Origin: Sipunculus nudus
Taxonomy: Eukaryota > Annelida > Sipuncula > Golfingiida > Sipunculidae
DNA: 64,000 bases
NCBI GenBank assembly: GCA_026874595.1
Contig: CM049308.1
Location: 43,535,327-43,599,326, forward strand
Reading direction: 5' to 3'
Shown here: in pieces, positions 11,501 to 22,850 of the stretch
Position numbering within the stretch: the stretch's first letter is position 1
How the letters are laid out: every line of letters begins with the position of its first letter
Notes under the pieces: generated by a model
Seen by the model: the letters and a program-made list of their open reading frames with translations, nothing else
Database searches by the model: none
Told to the model about the DNA's origin: nothing
Translations under genes and position numbers: made by a program

Positions 11501-12596
11501 AAAACCTACGTACACAATTACTGGATCATTAAAAGTTCAAGAAAGATGAAAGGTAAAATGCAGAAAAAAAAAACGCATGCAAGAAAGATGTAAAGCGGAT
11601 ATGAAAAGTAAATAAGATTTGAAACTACACACTCAGAAGCACATAAATTATTTTAGTCCTCTCTTTCATTGTATCATTTTAACCAGTGAAAATTACCAGA
11701 TGACGGAGTCATACTTCATACAAAATTGTATGGTGGGATATCTGGATTTTACTTTGGGCTGTATGTACGGCACATACTTATTGCGGAATCAACTATGATA
11801 CGATCATAGTTGTAGGAATGACCTGTACAATTAGGCCGTGTAATGGTGAAATGGTAGAAGGCACCAAAAACTCTATAAGTGCTATATCTACACATCAAAA
11901 TACATCCAGTCGTGTATTTGATAGTAAATGGGTCTTTCTGGAAACAATAAGACGTTCTTACCTAAATATTTTAATCGAACATTATCCCCTAAATATCCTT
12001 GTAAACCCGCCGTGATTTAAACATAACAAACTTTATGAACTTGTTGTGAGCGTTCGTTGATCAACTGGTACCCTGCAAGGACCCTTATTCACGCCCGCTT
12101 TTGTTTCATTTCCAACAGCGATAAGATCAGAGCGGGGTCTCAGTCTAGATCCGGTTGCAAAAGACTGTGGGACACTTTACTTGTTCATGGCGACTTCTTC
12201 TTTATGTAAACATTAGGGCTCTTGGTAAACTTATGGATTTGTAGGGCATTTGAGGATTACATTGGTGCTTCAACCTTTCAGAAGTTCATAAAACATCCAA
12301 AGACAACGAAAAGGTAATTATTTTAAGTTCACACCGGATAAAAAGTAATTTATACGATTCCAAAGGGGTCTCCTATTTGGAACCTTACAAGGCGTTTTCA
12401 TCAGGGTAAATCTCAAGACGTTAATGGAGAGCAGCAGAGCGAATTAAGAGTCTTGGGACAAGACAAGGCACATACCTGAATCAGCTGGGCGGTGACAGGA
12501 GAGAAGGACCACGTCGTTATGAGCCCCAGCCACTCAGGCAGGTGGCCCCGCCTAGCAGTCACAAAACACAACCTGCCGACGAAACAGTCAAAAACG
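8439..12596 (-). CDS. SLC7-family amino-acid transporter light chain, 3' exons (partial gene)
   Basis: Second heteromeric amino-acid transporter light-chain gene, read leftwards and convergent with the one at 668-2257. Four exons (12596-12476, 10392-10243, 9347-9167, 8509-8439) join in phase to ~173 residues. In order they hold RLCFVTARRGHLPEW, which matches the conserved R-L-F-V-AREGHLP segment after TM8 of SLC7 light chains, then TM9-TM10 ending in LKRPIK (the b(0,+)AT-like RPIKVP hinge once joined to VPM), TM11-TM12, and the cytosolic tail ending at TGA (8441-8439). Amino-acid exchange at the plasma membrane with an SLC3 partner is expected from the family. No exon upstream of 12596 is visible before the gap at 13227 and the satellite array, so the first two thirds of the protein lie beyond the array or are missing. 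No AATAAA is seen within ~850 nt after the stop. Pseudogene status cannot be excluded, but no frame damage is visible. Confidence 0.85.
8510..9166 (-). other. Last intron of the minus-strand SLC7-like gene
   Basis: Minus-strand donor CAAA|gtgagc next to 9167 and acceptor ending at 8510. It contains the 17-bp minisatellite at 8796-9030, which makes up about a third of it. Confidence 0.7.
8796..9030. repeat. 17-bp degenerate minisatellite
   Basis: The plus-strand motif cgtaatagagaggtatc, diverged, recurs with its cgt(a/g)a-like start at 8799, 8816, 8833, 8850, 8867, 8884, 8901, 8918, 8934, 8951, 8967, 8984, 9001 and 9017, spacings of 16-17 bp, about 14 units. It is intronic. Confidence 0.85.
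9167..9347 (-). CDS. SLC7-like gene (minus), exon encoding TM11-TM12
   Basis: 181 bp, read from 9347 down. Acceptor tacgtctcag|GTACCA; donor TCAAA|gtgagc. It starts VPMAVPVTFLLFEILLVVIP, continues LIYRPLQAVYGVAIALGTGL and PVYFLFIHLRW. Same length and phase as 1451-1631. Confidence 0.87.
9348..10242 (-). other. Intron of the minus-strand SLC7-like gene
   Basis: 895 bp between exons ending at 10243 and starting at 9347. A short direct repeat (gcatagtt/cg-ttgatgaccagc wording) occurs near 9617 and 9651. Nothing else is recognised. Confidence 0.6.
10243..10392 (-). CDS. SLC7-like gene (minus), exon encoding TM9-TM10
   Basis: 150 bp read from 10392 down. Acceptor ttatttcag|TTTGTG; donor ATTAAG|gtttat. 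It begins FVLVTLETVFFDVSTLIKN and ends QRLKRPQLKRPIK. Length and phase equal the exon at 668-817. No acceptor-type tandem array precedes it, unlike the plus-strand gene. Confidence 0.86.
10802..10835 (+). repeat. Interrupted G-tract (G-quadruplex potential)
   Basis: Thirty-odd G residues broken only by single C's, following a CAGACAGA-type stretch. On the minus-strand transcript this is a C-tract. Confidence 0.75.
11251..11284 (+). repeat. Interrupted G-tract next to a tandem duplication
   Basis: 21 consecutive G's, then G-runs broken by single A's, directly abutting the first copy of the 181-bp repeat at 11284. Confidence 0.75.
11284..11645 (+). repeat. Two-copy 181-bp tandem duplication
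   Basis: Copies start at 11284 and 11465, both with gattcaggatgttggatctg, and both end near ctacacactcagaa. They differ by a few substitutions and by the length of an A-run (a7 against a10). The duplication is recent and noncoding. Confidence 0.85.
12476..12596 (-). CDS. SLC7-like gene (minus), exon with the conserved AREGHLP-like segment
   Basis: 121 bp (one base plus 40 codons) read from 12596 down. Acceptor ccaatctcag|CGTTTTT; donor ATTCAG|gtatgt. It encodes VFDCFVGRLCFVTARRGHLP then EWLGLITTWSFSPVTAQLIQ. The RLCFVTARRGHLPEW core is the SLC7 signature after TM8; Arg replaces the usual Glu of A-R-E-G. The phase joins exactly to the 150-bp exon. It is the most 5' exon visible. Confidence 0.8.
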
Positions 12597-13226
12597 CTGA
12601 GATTGGACATATTATTTTTTTCAGGGATATGTGATATAATGATTTTATTGTGTGGCGTACGTATTCGTGGCATATAATTATGTATCTTATGAATATAGAG
12701 CAGAACGTTCCTATCTCCTTATTTCATATTTTAACTGAGACTGTATCTATCTTTTCCCGTCTTTGTATTTTCTAAAGCCTGTATCTCAATTGGCTGCGAC
12801 AGCTTTGCGACAAATGGCGAATGCATTCGCGAAAGAGTCTCAAATGAGTCCTAGAACATTTGTGGCGGTTCTCAATTTTTTCGCGTGATTCGCAAAGTGT
12901 CGCTTACTTATCTCACAAATTTTTAACATGTTAACAAAATTCGCAAAACAAAATTTCTTGCAAAATAGTCGCAGAGGCGTCGCTAGTGTCACAAACCCGT
13001 CTCAAACATGTCGCGAACTATTCTCAAGTCAGTTTCCGCGAGTCAGGAAGTGCGAGAACTGCGAGACAACTTTGAGATGGGTTTGCGACCTATGCATCTA
13101 CATTGCGAACATTTGGACATAAAAATGAGAATCTGACATTCTGGACGCGAATTGTCGTGCAAATATTTCACAAATGTCGTGCGAATGTCTTGTGAACATT
13201 GCACGACGGGTTTACGAATTCAAGCC
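12597..13226. other. Array flank with a CpG-rich GCGA/TCGC-word stretch
   Basis: From about 12780 to the gap the sequence is crowded with gcgaa, gcgac, tcgcga, ttcgc and gtcgcaaa words, with no fixed period I can define and no transporter exon. It stands out from the CpG-poor DNA to its left. It resembles the satellite only in single words such as ttgcgaa and ttcgcgt. Confidence 0.5.
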
Positions 13227-13726
13227 NNNNNNNNNNNNNNNNNNNNNNNNNNNNNNNNNNNNNNNNNNNNNNNNNNNNNNNNNNNNNNNNNNNNNNNNNN
13301 NNNNNNNNNNNNNNNNNNNNNNNNNNNNNNNNNNNNNNNNNNNNNNNNNNNNNNNNNNNNNNNNNNNNNNNNNNNNNNNNNNNNNNNNNNNNNNNNNNNN
13401 NNNNNNNNNNNNNNNNNNNNNNNNNNNNNNNNNNNNNNNNNNNNNNNNNNNNNNNNNNNNNNNNNNNNNNNNNNNNNNNNNNNNNNNNNNNNNNNNNNNN
13501 NNNNNNNNNNNNNNNNNNNNNNNNNNNNNNNNNNNNNNNNNNNNNNNNNNNNNNNNNNNNNNNNNNNNNNNNNNNNNNNNNNNNNNNNNNNNNNNNNNNN
13601 NNNNNNNNNNNNNNNNNNNNNNNNNNNNNNNNNNNNNNNNNNNNNNNNNNNNNNNNNNNNNNNNNNNNNNNNNNNNNNNNNNNNNNNNNNNNNNNNNNNN
13701 NNNNNNNNNNNNNNNNNNNNNNNNNN
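13227..13726. other. Assembly gap (500 N)
   Basis: Exactly 500 N's, so probably a gap of conventional rather than measured size. It hides the left junction of the satellite array. Confidence 0.98.
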
Positions 13727-16180
13727 GTAATACAAGATCGTGTTTTCTGCAAAAATGGCCGATTTAAATTGCGAAAAGAAGCGTTTTAGAAGCTTCATTA
13801 GGCCATTTAGGACCTGTTACAAACGTCGTTTTCGCCGAAATCAGCTCGGTTTTCGCGTAATACAAGATCATGTTTTCTGCAAAAATGGCCGATTTAAATT
13901 GCGAAAGAAGCGTTTTAGAAGCTTCATTAGGCCAATAGGACCTGTTACAAACGTCGTTTTCGCGGAAATCAGCTCGGTTTTCGTGTAATACAAGATCTTG
14001 TTTTGTGCAAAAACGGCCGTTGTCTGATGCGAAAGAAGCGTTTTAGAAGCTTCATTCGGCCATTTAGGACCTGTTACAAACGTCGTTTTCGCCGAAATCA
14101 GCTCGTTTTGGCGTAATACAAGATCGTGTTTTGTGCAAAAACGGCCGTTGTCTGATGCGAAAGAAGCGTTTTAGAAGCTACATTCGGCCATTTAGGACCT
14201 GTTACAAACGTCGTTTTCGCCGAAATAAGCTCGGTTTTCGCGTAATACAAGATCGTGTTTTCTGCAAAAAATGGCCGATTTAAATTGCGAAAGAAGCGTT
14301 TTAGAAGCTTCATAAGGCCATTTAGGACCTGTTACAAACGTCGTTTTCGCCGAAATCAGCTCGGTTTTCGCGTAATACAAGATCGTGTTTTGTTCAAAAA
14401 ATGGCCGATTTAAATTGCGAAAGAAGCGTTTAAGAAGCTTCATTAGGCCAATAGGACCTGTTACAAACGTCGTTTTCGCGGAAATCAGCTCGGTTTTCGT
14501 GTAATACAAGATCGTGTTTTCTGCAAAAATGGCCGATTTAAATTGCGAAAAGAAGCGTTTTAGAAGCTTCATTAGGCCATTTAGGACCTGTTACAAACGT
14601 CGTTTTCGCCGAAATCAGCTCGGTTTTTCGCGTAATACAAGATCGTGTTTTGTGCAAAGATGGCCGATTTAAAATGCGAAAGAAGCGTTTTAGAAGCTTC
14701 ATTAGGCCATTTAGGACCTGTTACAAACGTCGTTTTCGCCGAAATCAGCTCGGTTTTCGCGTAATACAAGATCGTGTTTTCTGCAAAAATGGCCGATTTA
14801 AATTGCGAAAGAAGCGTTTTAGAAGCTTCATTAGGCCATTTAGGACCTGTTACAAACGTCGTTTTCGCCGAAATCAGCTCGGTTTTCGTGTAATACAAGA
14901 TCGTGTTTTCTGCAAAAATGGCCGATTTAAATTGCGAAAGAAGCGTTTTAGAAGCTTCATTAGGACCTGTTACAAACGTCGTTTTCGCCGAAATCAGCTC
15001 GGTTTTCGCGTAATACAAGATCGTGTTTTCTGCAAAAATGGCCGATTTAAATTGCGAAAGAAGCCCTTTAGGATCTTCATTACCCAGTTTAGGACCTGTT
15101 ACAAACGTCGTTTTCGCCGAAATCAGCTCGGTTTTCGCGTAATATAAAATCGTGTTTTGTGCAAAAATGGCCGATTTAAATTGCGAAAGAAGCGTTTTAG
15201 AAGCTTCATTAGGCCATTTAGGACCTGTTACCAAACGTCGTTTTCGCCGGAATCAGCTCGGTTTTCGCGTAATACAAGATCGTGTTTTGTGCAAAAATAG
15301 CTGATTTAAATCGCGAACGAAGCGTTTTAGAAGCTTCATTAGGCCATTTAGGACCTGTTACAAACGTCGTTTTCGCCGAAATAAGCTCGGTTTTCGCGTA
15401 ATACAAGATCGTGTTTTCTGCAAAAATGGCCGATTTAAATTGCGAAAGAAGCGTTTTAGAAGCTTCATTAGGCCATTTAGGACCTGTTACAAACGTCGTT
15501 TTCGCCGAAATCAGCTCGGTTTTCGCGTAATACAAGATCGTGTTTTGTTCAAAAATGGCCGATTTAAATTGCGAAAGAAGCGTTTAAGAAGCTTCATTAG
15601 GCCAATAGGACCTGTTACAAACGTCGTTTTCGCGGAAATCAGCTCGGTTTTCGTGTAATACAAGATCGTGTTTTCTGCAAAAATGGCCGATTTAAATTGC
15701 GAAAGAAGCGTTTTAGAAGCTTCATTAGGCCATTTAGGACCTGTTACAAACGTCGTTTTCGCCGAAATCAGCTCGGTTTTCGCGTAATACAAGATCATGT
15801 TTTCTGCAAAAATGGCCGATTTAAATTGCGAAAGAAGCGTTTTAGAAGCTTCATTAGGCCAATAGGACCTGTTACAAACGTCGTTTTCGCGGAAATCAGC
15901 TCGGTTTTCGTGTAATACAAGATCTTGTTTTGTGCAAAAACGGCCGTTGTCTGATGCGAAAGAAGCGTTTTAGAAGCTTCATTCGGCCATTTAGGACCTG
16001 TTACAAACGTCGTTTTCGCCGAAATAAGCTCGGTTTTCGCGTAATACAAGATCGTGTTTTCTGCAAAAATGGCCGATTTAAATTGCGAAAGAAGCGTTTT
16101 AGAAGCTTCATTAGGCCATTTAGGACCTGTTACAAACGTCGTTTTCGCCGAAATCAGCTCGGTTTTCGCGTAATACAAGA

Positions 16181-17718
16181 TCATGTTTTCTGCAAAAATT
16201 GCCGATTTAAATTGCGAAAGAAGCGTTTAAGAAGCTTCATTAGGCCAATAGGACCTGTTACAAACGTCGTTTTTGCGGAAATCAGCTCGGTTTTCGTGTA
16301 ATACAAGATCGTGTTTTCTGCAAAAATGGCCGATTTAAATTGCGAAAGAAGCGTTTTAGAAGCTTCATTAGGCCATTTAGGACCTGTTACAAACGTCGTT
16401 TTCGCCGAAATCAGCTCGGTTTTCGCGTAATACAAGATCGTGTTTTGTGCAAAGATGGCCGATTTAAAATGCGAAAGAAGCGTTTTAGAAGCTTCATTAG
16501 GCCATTTAGGACCTGTTACAAACGTTTTCGCCGAAATTAGCTCGGTTTTCGCGTAAAACAAGATCGTGTTTTCTGCAAAAATGGCCGATTTAAATTGCGA
16601 AAGAAGCGTTTTAGAAGCTTCATTCGACCATTTAGGACCTGTTACAAACGTCGTTTTCGCCGGAATCAGCTCGGTTTTCGCGTAATACAAGATCGTGTTT
16701 TGTGCAAAAATAGCTGATTTAAATCGCGAACGAAGCGTTTTAGAAGCTTCATTAGGCTATTTAGGACCTGTTACAAACGTCGTTTTCGCCGAAATCAGCT
16801 CGGTTTCGCGTAATACAAGATCGTGTTTTCTGCAAAAATGGCCGATTTAAATTGCGAAAGAAGCGTTTTAGAAGCTTCATCAGGCCATTTAGGACCTGTT
16901 ACAAACGTCGTTTTCGCCGAAATCAGCTCGGTTTTCGCGTAATACAAGATCATGTTTTCTGCAAAAATTGCCGATTTAAATTGCGAAAGAAGCGTTTAAG
17001 AAGCTTCATTAGGCCAATAGGACCTGTTACAAACGTCGTTTTCGCGGAAATCAGCTCGGTTTTCGTGTAATACAAGATCGTGTTTTCTGCAAAAATGGCC
17101 GATTTAAATTGCGAAAGAAGCGTTTTAGAAGCTTCATTAGGCCATTTAGGACCTGTTACAAACGTCGTTTTCGCCGAAATCAGCTCGGTTTTCGCGTAAT
17201 ACAAGATCGTGTTTTGTGCAAAGATGGCCGATTTAAAATGCGAAAGAAGCGTTTTAGAAGCTTCATTAGGCCATTTAGGACCTGTTACAAACGTTTTCGC
17301 CGAAATTAGCTCGGTTTTCGCGTAAAACAAGATCGTGTTTTCTGCAAAAATGGCCGATTTAAATTGCGAAAGAAGCGTTTTAGAAGCTTCATTCGACCAT
17401 TTAGGACCTGTTACAAACGTCGTTTTCGCCGGAATCAGCTCGGTTTTCGCGTAATACAAGATCGTGTTTTGTGCAAAAATAGCTGATTTAAATCGCGAAC
17501 GAAGCGTTTTAGAAGCTTCATTAGGCCATTTAGGACCTGTTACAAACGTCGTTTTCGCCGAAATCAGCTCGGTTTCGCGTAATACAAGATCGTGTTTTCT
17601 GCAAAAATGGCCGATTTAAATTGCGAAAGAAGCGTTTTAGAAGCTTCATTAGTCCATTAAGGACCTGTTACAAACGACGTTTTCGCCGAAATCACCTCGG
17701 TTTTCGCGCAATACAAGA
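16181..17718 (+). repeat. Tandem 769-bp higher-order unit, two copies
   Basis: 16181-16949 and 16950-17718 hold the same series of six variant monomers (including the three-base-deleted aaacgttttcgcc form and the agctgattt form) with only isolated substitutions, such as ttttgcgg/tttcgcgg near 16272/17041 and ggctat/ggccat near 16756/17525. Confidence 0.8.
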
Positions 17719-19751
17719 TCGTGTTTTCTGCAAAAATGGCCGATTTAAATTGCGAAAGAAGCGTTTTAGAAGCTTCATTAGGCCATTTAGGACCTGTTAC
17801 AAACGTCGTTTTCGCCGAAATCAGCTCGGTTTTCGCGTAATACAAGATCGTGTTTTCTGCAAAAATGGCCGATTTAAATTGCGAAAGAAGCCCTTTAGGA
17901 TCTTCATTACCCAGTTTAGGACCTGTTACAAACGTCGTTTTCGCCGAAATCAGCTCGGTTTTCGCGTAATATAAAATCGTGTTTTGTGCAAAAATGGCCG
18001 ATTTAAATTGCGAAAGAAGCGTTTTAGAAGCTTCATTAGGCCATTTAGGACCTGTTACAAACGTCGTTTTCGCCGAAATCAGCTCGGTTTTCGCGTAATA
18101 CAAGATCGGGTTTTCTGCAAAAATGGCCGATTAAAATTGCGAAAGAAGCGTTTTAGAAGCTTCATAAGCCCATTTAGGACCCGTTACAAACGTCGTTTTC
18201 GCCGAAATCAGCTCGGTTTTCGCGTAATACAAGATCATGTTTTCTGCAAAAATTGCCGATTTAAATTGCGAAAGAAGCGTTTAAGAAGCTTCATTAGGCC
18301 AATAGGACCTGTTACAAACGTCGTTTTCGCGGAAATCAGCTCGGTTTTCGTGTAATACAAGATCGTGTTTTCTGCAAAAATGGCCGATTTAAATTGCGAA
18401 AGAAGCGTTTTAGAAGCTTCATTAGGCCATTTAGGACCTGTTACAAACGTCGTTTTCGCCGAAATCAGCTCGGTTTTCGCGTAATATAAAATCGTGTTTT
18501 GTGCAAAAATGGCCGATTTAAATTGCGAAAGAAGCGTTTTAGAAGCTTCATTAGGCCATTTAGGACCTGTTACAAACGTCGTTTTCGCCGAAATCAGCTC
18601 GGTTTTCGCGTAATACAAGATCGGGTTTTCTGCAAAAATGGCCGATTAAAATTGCGAAAGAAGCGTTTTAGAAGCTTCATAAGCCCATTTAGGACCCGTT
18701 ACAAACGTCGTTTTCGCAGAAATCAGCTCGGTTTTCGCGTAATACAAGATCATGTTTTCTGCAAAAATTGCCGATTTAAATTGCGAAAGAAGCGTTTTAG
18801 AAGCTTTATTAGGCCATTTAGGACCTGTTACAAACGTCGTTTTATCCGAAATCAGCTCGGTTTTCGCGTAATACAAGATCGTGTTTTGTGCAAAAACGGC
18901 CGTTGTCTGATGCGAAAGAAGCGTTTTAGAAGCTTCATTCGGCCATTTAGGACCTGTTACAAACGTCGTTTTCGCCGAAATAAGCTCGGTTTTCGCGTAA
19001 TACAAGATCGTGTTTTCTGCAAAAATGGCCGATTTAAATTGCGAAAGAAGCGTTTTAGAAGCTTCATTAGGCCATTAGGACCTGTTACAAACGTCGTTTT
19101 CGCCGGAATCAGCTCGGTTTTCGCGTAATACAAGATCGTGTTTTGTGCAAAAATAGCTGATTTAAATCGCGAACGAAGCGTTTTAGAAGCTTCATTAGGC
19201 CATTTAGGACAGGTTACAAACGTCGTTTTCGCCGAAATCAGCTCGGTTTCGCGTAATACAAGATCGTGTTTTCTGCAAAAATGGCCGATTAAATTGCGAA
19301 AGAAGCGTTTTAGAAGCTTCATTAGGCCATTTAGGACCTGTTACAAACGACGTTTTCGCCGAAATCACCTCGGTTTTCGCGCAATACAAGATCGTGTTTT
19401 CTGCAAAAATGGCCGATTTAAATTGCGAAAGAAGCGTTTTAGAAGCTTCATTAGGCCATTTAGGACCTGTTACAAACGTCGTTTTCGCCGAAATCAGCTC
19501 GGTTTTGGCGTAATACAAGATCGTGTTTTGTGCAAAAACGGCCGTTGTCTGATGCGAAAGAAGCGTTTTAGAAGCTACATTCGGCCATTTAGGACCTGTT
19601 ACAAACGTCGTTTTCGCCGAAATAAGCTCGGTTTTCGCGTAATACAAGATCGTGTTTTCTGCAAAAATGGCCGATTTAAATTGCGAAAGAAGCGTTTTAG
19701 AAGCTTCATAAGGCCATTTAGGACCTGTTACAAACGTCGTTTTCGCCGAAA

Positions 19752-20927
19752 TCAGCTCGGTTTTCGCGTAATACAAGATCGTGTTTTGTTCAAAAATGGC
19801 CGATTTAAATTGCGAAAGAAGCGTTTAAGAAGCTTCATTAGGCCAATAGGACCTGTTACAAACGTCGTTTTCGCGGAAATCAGCTCGGTTTTCGTGTAAT
19901 ACAAGATCGTGTTTTCTGCAAAAATGGCCGATTTAAATTGCGAAAGAAGCGTTTTAGAAGCTTCATTAGGCCATTTAGGACCTGTTACAAACGTCGTTTT
20001 CGCCGAAATCAGCTCGGTTTTCGCGTAATACAAGATCGTGTTTTGTGCAAAGATGGCCGATTTAAAATGCGAAAGAAGCGTTTTAGAAGCTTCATTAGGC
20101 CATTTAGGACCTGTTACAAACGTCGTTTTCGCCGAAATCAGCTCGGTTTTCGCGTAATACAAGATCGTGTTTTCTGCAAAAATGGCCGATTTAAATTGCG
20201 AAAGAAGCGTTTTAGAAGCTTCATTAGGCCATTTAGGACCTGTTACAAACGTCGTTTTCGCCGAAATCAGCTCGGTTTTCGTGTAATACAAGATCGTGTT
20301 TTCTGCAAAAATGGCCGATTTAAATTGCGAAAGAAGCGTTTTAGAAGCTTCATTAGGACCTGTTACAAACGTCGTTTTCGCCGAAATCAGCTCGGTTTTC
20401 GCGTAATACAAGATCGTGTTTTCTGCAAAAATGGCCGATTTAAATTGCGAAAGAAGCCCTTTAGGATCTTCATTACCCAGTTTAGGACCTGTTACAAACG
20501 TCGTTTTCGCCGAAATCAGCTCGGTTTTCGCGTAATATAAAATCGTGTTTTGTGCAAAAATGGCCGATTTAAATTGCGAAAGAAGCGTTTTAGAAGCTTC
20601 ATTAGGCCATTTAGGACCTGTTACAAACGTCGTTTTCGCCGGAATCAGCTCGGTTTTCGCGTAATACAAGATCGTGTTTTGTGCAAAAATAGCTGATTTA
20701 AATCGCGAACGAAGCGTTTTAGAAGCTTCATTAGGCCATTTAGGACCTGTTACAAACGTCGTTTTCGCCGAAATAAGCTCGGTTTTCGCGTAATACAAGA
20801 TCGTGTTTTCTGCAAAAATGGCCGATTTAAATTGCGAAAGAAGCGTTTTAGAAGCTTCATTAGGCCATTTAGGACCTGTTACAAACGTCGTTTTCGCCGA
20901 AATCAGCTCGGTTTTCGCGTAATACAA
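19752..20927 (+). repeat. Higher-order block, copy 1 of a 1,923-bp offset pair
   Basis: Its minus-strand translation is identical throughout its 391 codons to that of 21675-22850, including the rare nine-base-deleted and ccctttaggatc monomers in the same order. A related block lies ~5.39 kb to the left (from ~14.65 kb). Confidence 0.85.
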
Positions 20928-21674
20928 GATCGTGTTTTGTTCAAAAATGGCCGATTTAAATTGCGAAAGAAGCGTTTAAGAAGCTTCATTAGGCCAATAG
21001 GACCTGTTACAAACGTCGTTTTCGCGGAAATCAGCTCGGTTTTCGTGTAATACAAGATCGTGTTTTCTGCAAAAATGGCCGATTTAAATTGCGAAAGAAG
21101 CGTTTTAGAAGCTTCATTAGGCCATTTAGGACCTGTTACAAACGTCGTTTTCGCCGAAATCAGCTCGGTTTTCGCGTAATACAAGATCATGTTTTCTGCA
21201 AAAATGGCCGATTTAAATTGCGAAAGAAGCGTTTTAGAAGCTTCATTAGGCCAATAGGACCTGTTACAAACGTCGTTTTCGCGGAAATCAGCTCGGTTTT
21301 CGTGTAATACAAGATCTTGTTTTGTGCAAAAACGGCCGTTGTCTGATGCGAAAGAAGCGTTTTAGAAGCTTCATTCGGCCATTTAGGACCTGTTACAAAC
21401 GTCGTTTTCGCCGAAATCAGCTCGGTTTTGGCGTAATACAAGATCGTGTTTTGTGCAAAAACGGCCGTTGTCTGATGCGAAAGAAGCGTTTTAGAAGCTA
21501 CATTCGGCCATTTAGGACCTGTTACAAACGTCGTTTTCGCCGAAATAAGCTCGGTTTTCGCGTAATACAAGATCGTGTTTTCTGCAAAAATGGCCGATTT
21601 AAATTGCGAAAGAAGCGTTTTAGAAGCTTCATAAGGCCATTTAGGACCTGTTACAAACGTCGTTTTCGCCGAAA

Positions 21675-22850
21675 TCAGCTCGGTTTTCGCGTAATACAAG
21701 ATCGTGTTTTGTTCAAAAATGGCCGATTTAAATTGCGAAAGAAGCGTTTAAGAAGCTTCATTAGGCCAATAGGACCTGTTACAAACGTCGTTTTCGCGGA
21801 AATCAGCTCGGTTTTCGTGTAATACAAGATCGTGTTTTCTGCAAAAATGGCCGATTTAAATTGCGAAAGAAGCGTTTTAGAAGCTTCATTAGGCCATTTA
21901 GGACCTGTTACAAACGTCGTTTTCGCCGAAATCAGCTCGGTTTTCGCGTAATACAAGATCGTGTTTTGTGCAAAGATGGCCGATTTAAAATGCGAAAGAA
22001 GCGTTTTAGAAGCTTCATTAGGCCATTTAGGACCTGTTACAAACGTCGTTTTCGCCGAAATCAGCTCGGTTTTCGCGTAATACAAGATCGTGTTTTCTGC
22101 AAAAATGGCCGATTTAAATTGCGAAAGAAGCGTTTTAGAAGCTTCATTAGGCCATTTAGGACCTGTTACAAACGTCGTTTTCGCCGAAATCAGCTCGGTT
22201 TTCGTGTAATACAAGATCGTGTTTTCTGCAAAAATGGCCGATTTAAATTGCGAAAGAAGCGTTTTAGAAGCTTCATTAGGACCTGTTACAAACGTCGTTT
22301 TCGCCGAAATCAGCTCGGTTTTCGCGTAATACAAGATCGTGTTTTCTGCAAAAATGGCCGATTTAAATTGCGAAAGAAGCCCTTTAGGATCTTCATTACC
22401 CAGTTTAGGACCTGTTACAAACGTCGTTTTCGCCGAAATCAGCTCGGTTTTCGCGTAATATAAAATCGTGTTTTGTGCAAAAATGGCCGATTTAAATTGC
22501 GAAAGAAGCGTTTTAGAAGCTTCATTAGGCCATTTAGGACCTGTTACAAACGTCGTTTTCGCCGGAATCAGCTCGGTTTTCGCGTAATACAAGATCGTGT
22601 TTTGTGCAAAAATAGCTGATTTAAATCGCGAACGAAGCGTTTTAGAAGCTTCATTAGGCCATTTAGGACCTGTTACAAACGTCGTTTTCGCCGAAATAAG
22701 CTCGGTTTTCGCGTAATACAAGATCGTGTTTTCTGCAAAAATGGCCGATTTAAATTGCGAAAGAAGCGTTTTAGAAGCTTCATTAGGCCATTTAGGACCT
22801 GTTACAAACGTCGTTTTCGCCGAAATCAGCTCGGTTTTCGCGTAATACAA
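21675..22850 (+). repeat. Higher-order block, copy 2 of a 1,923-bp offset pair
   Basis: See 19752-20927. Further right, 23110-24005 repeats 15795-16690 at an offset of 7,315 bp, so these duplications are nested. Confidence 0.85.

Larger units (their letters stand above)
10393..12475 (-). other. Intron of the minus-strand SLC7-like gene
   Basis: 2.1 kb of noncoding DNA: a 25-bp imperfect direct repeat (cc-tgaagatgtctccacatg at ~10484 and ~10535), a GACA-type microsatellite near 10755, two long interrupted G-tracts (10802-10835, 11251-11284) and a 181-bp tandem duplication (11284-11645). The rest, including 11646-12475, shows no recognised feature. Confidence 0.6.

Noticed and set aside
13152-13798. 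Open frames crossing the N gap at 13227-13726, and those at 39200-40558
   Set aside because: They consist mostly of unknown residues from gap characters.
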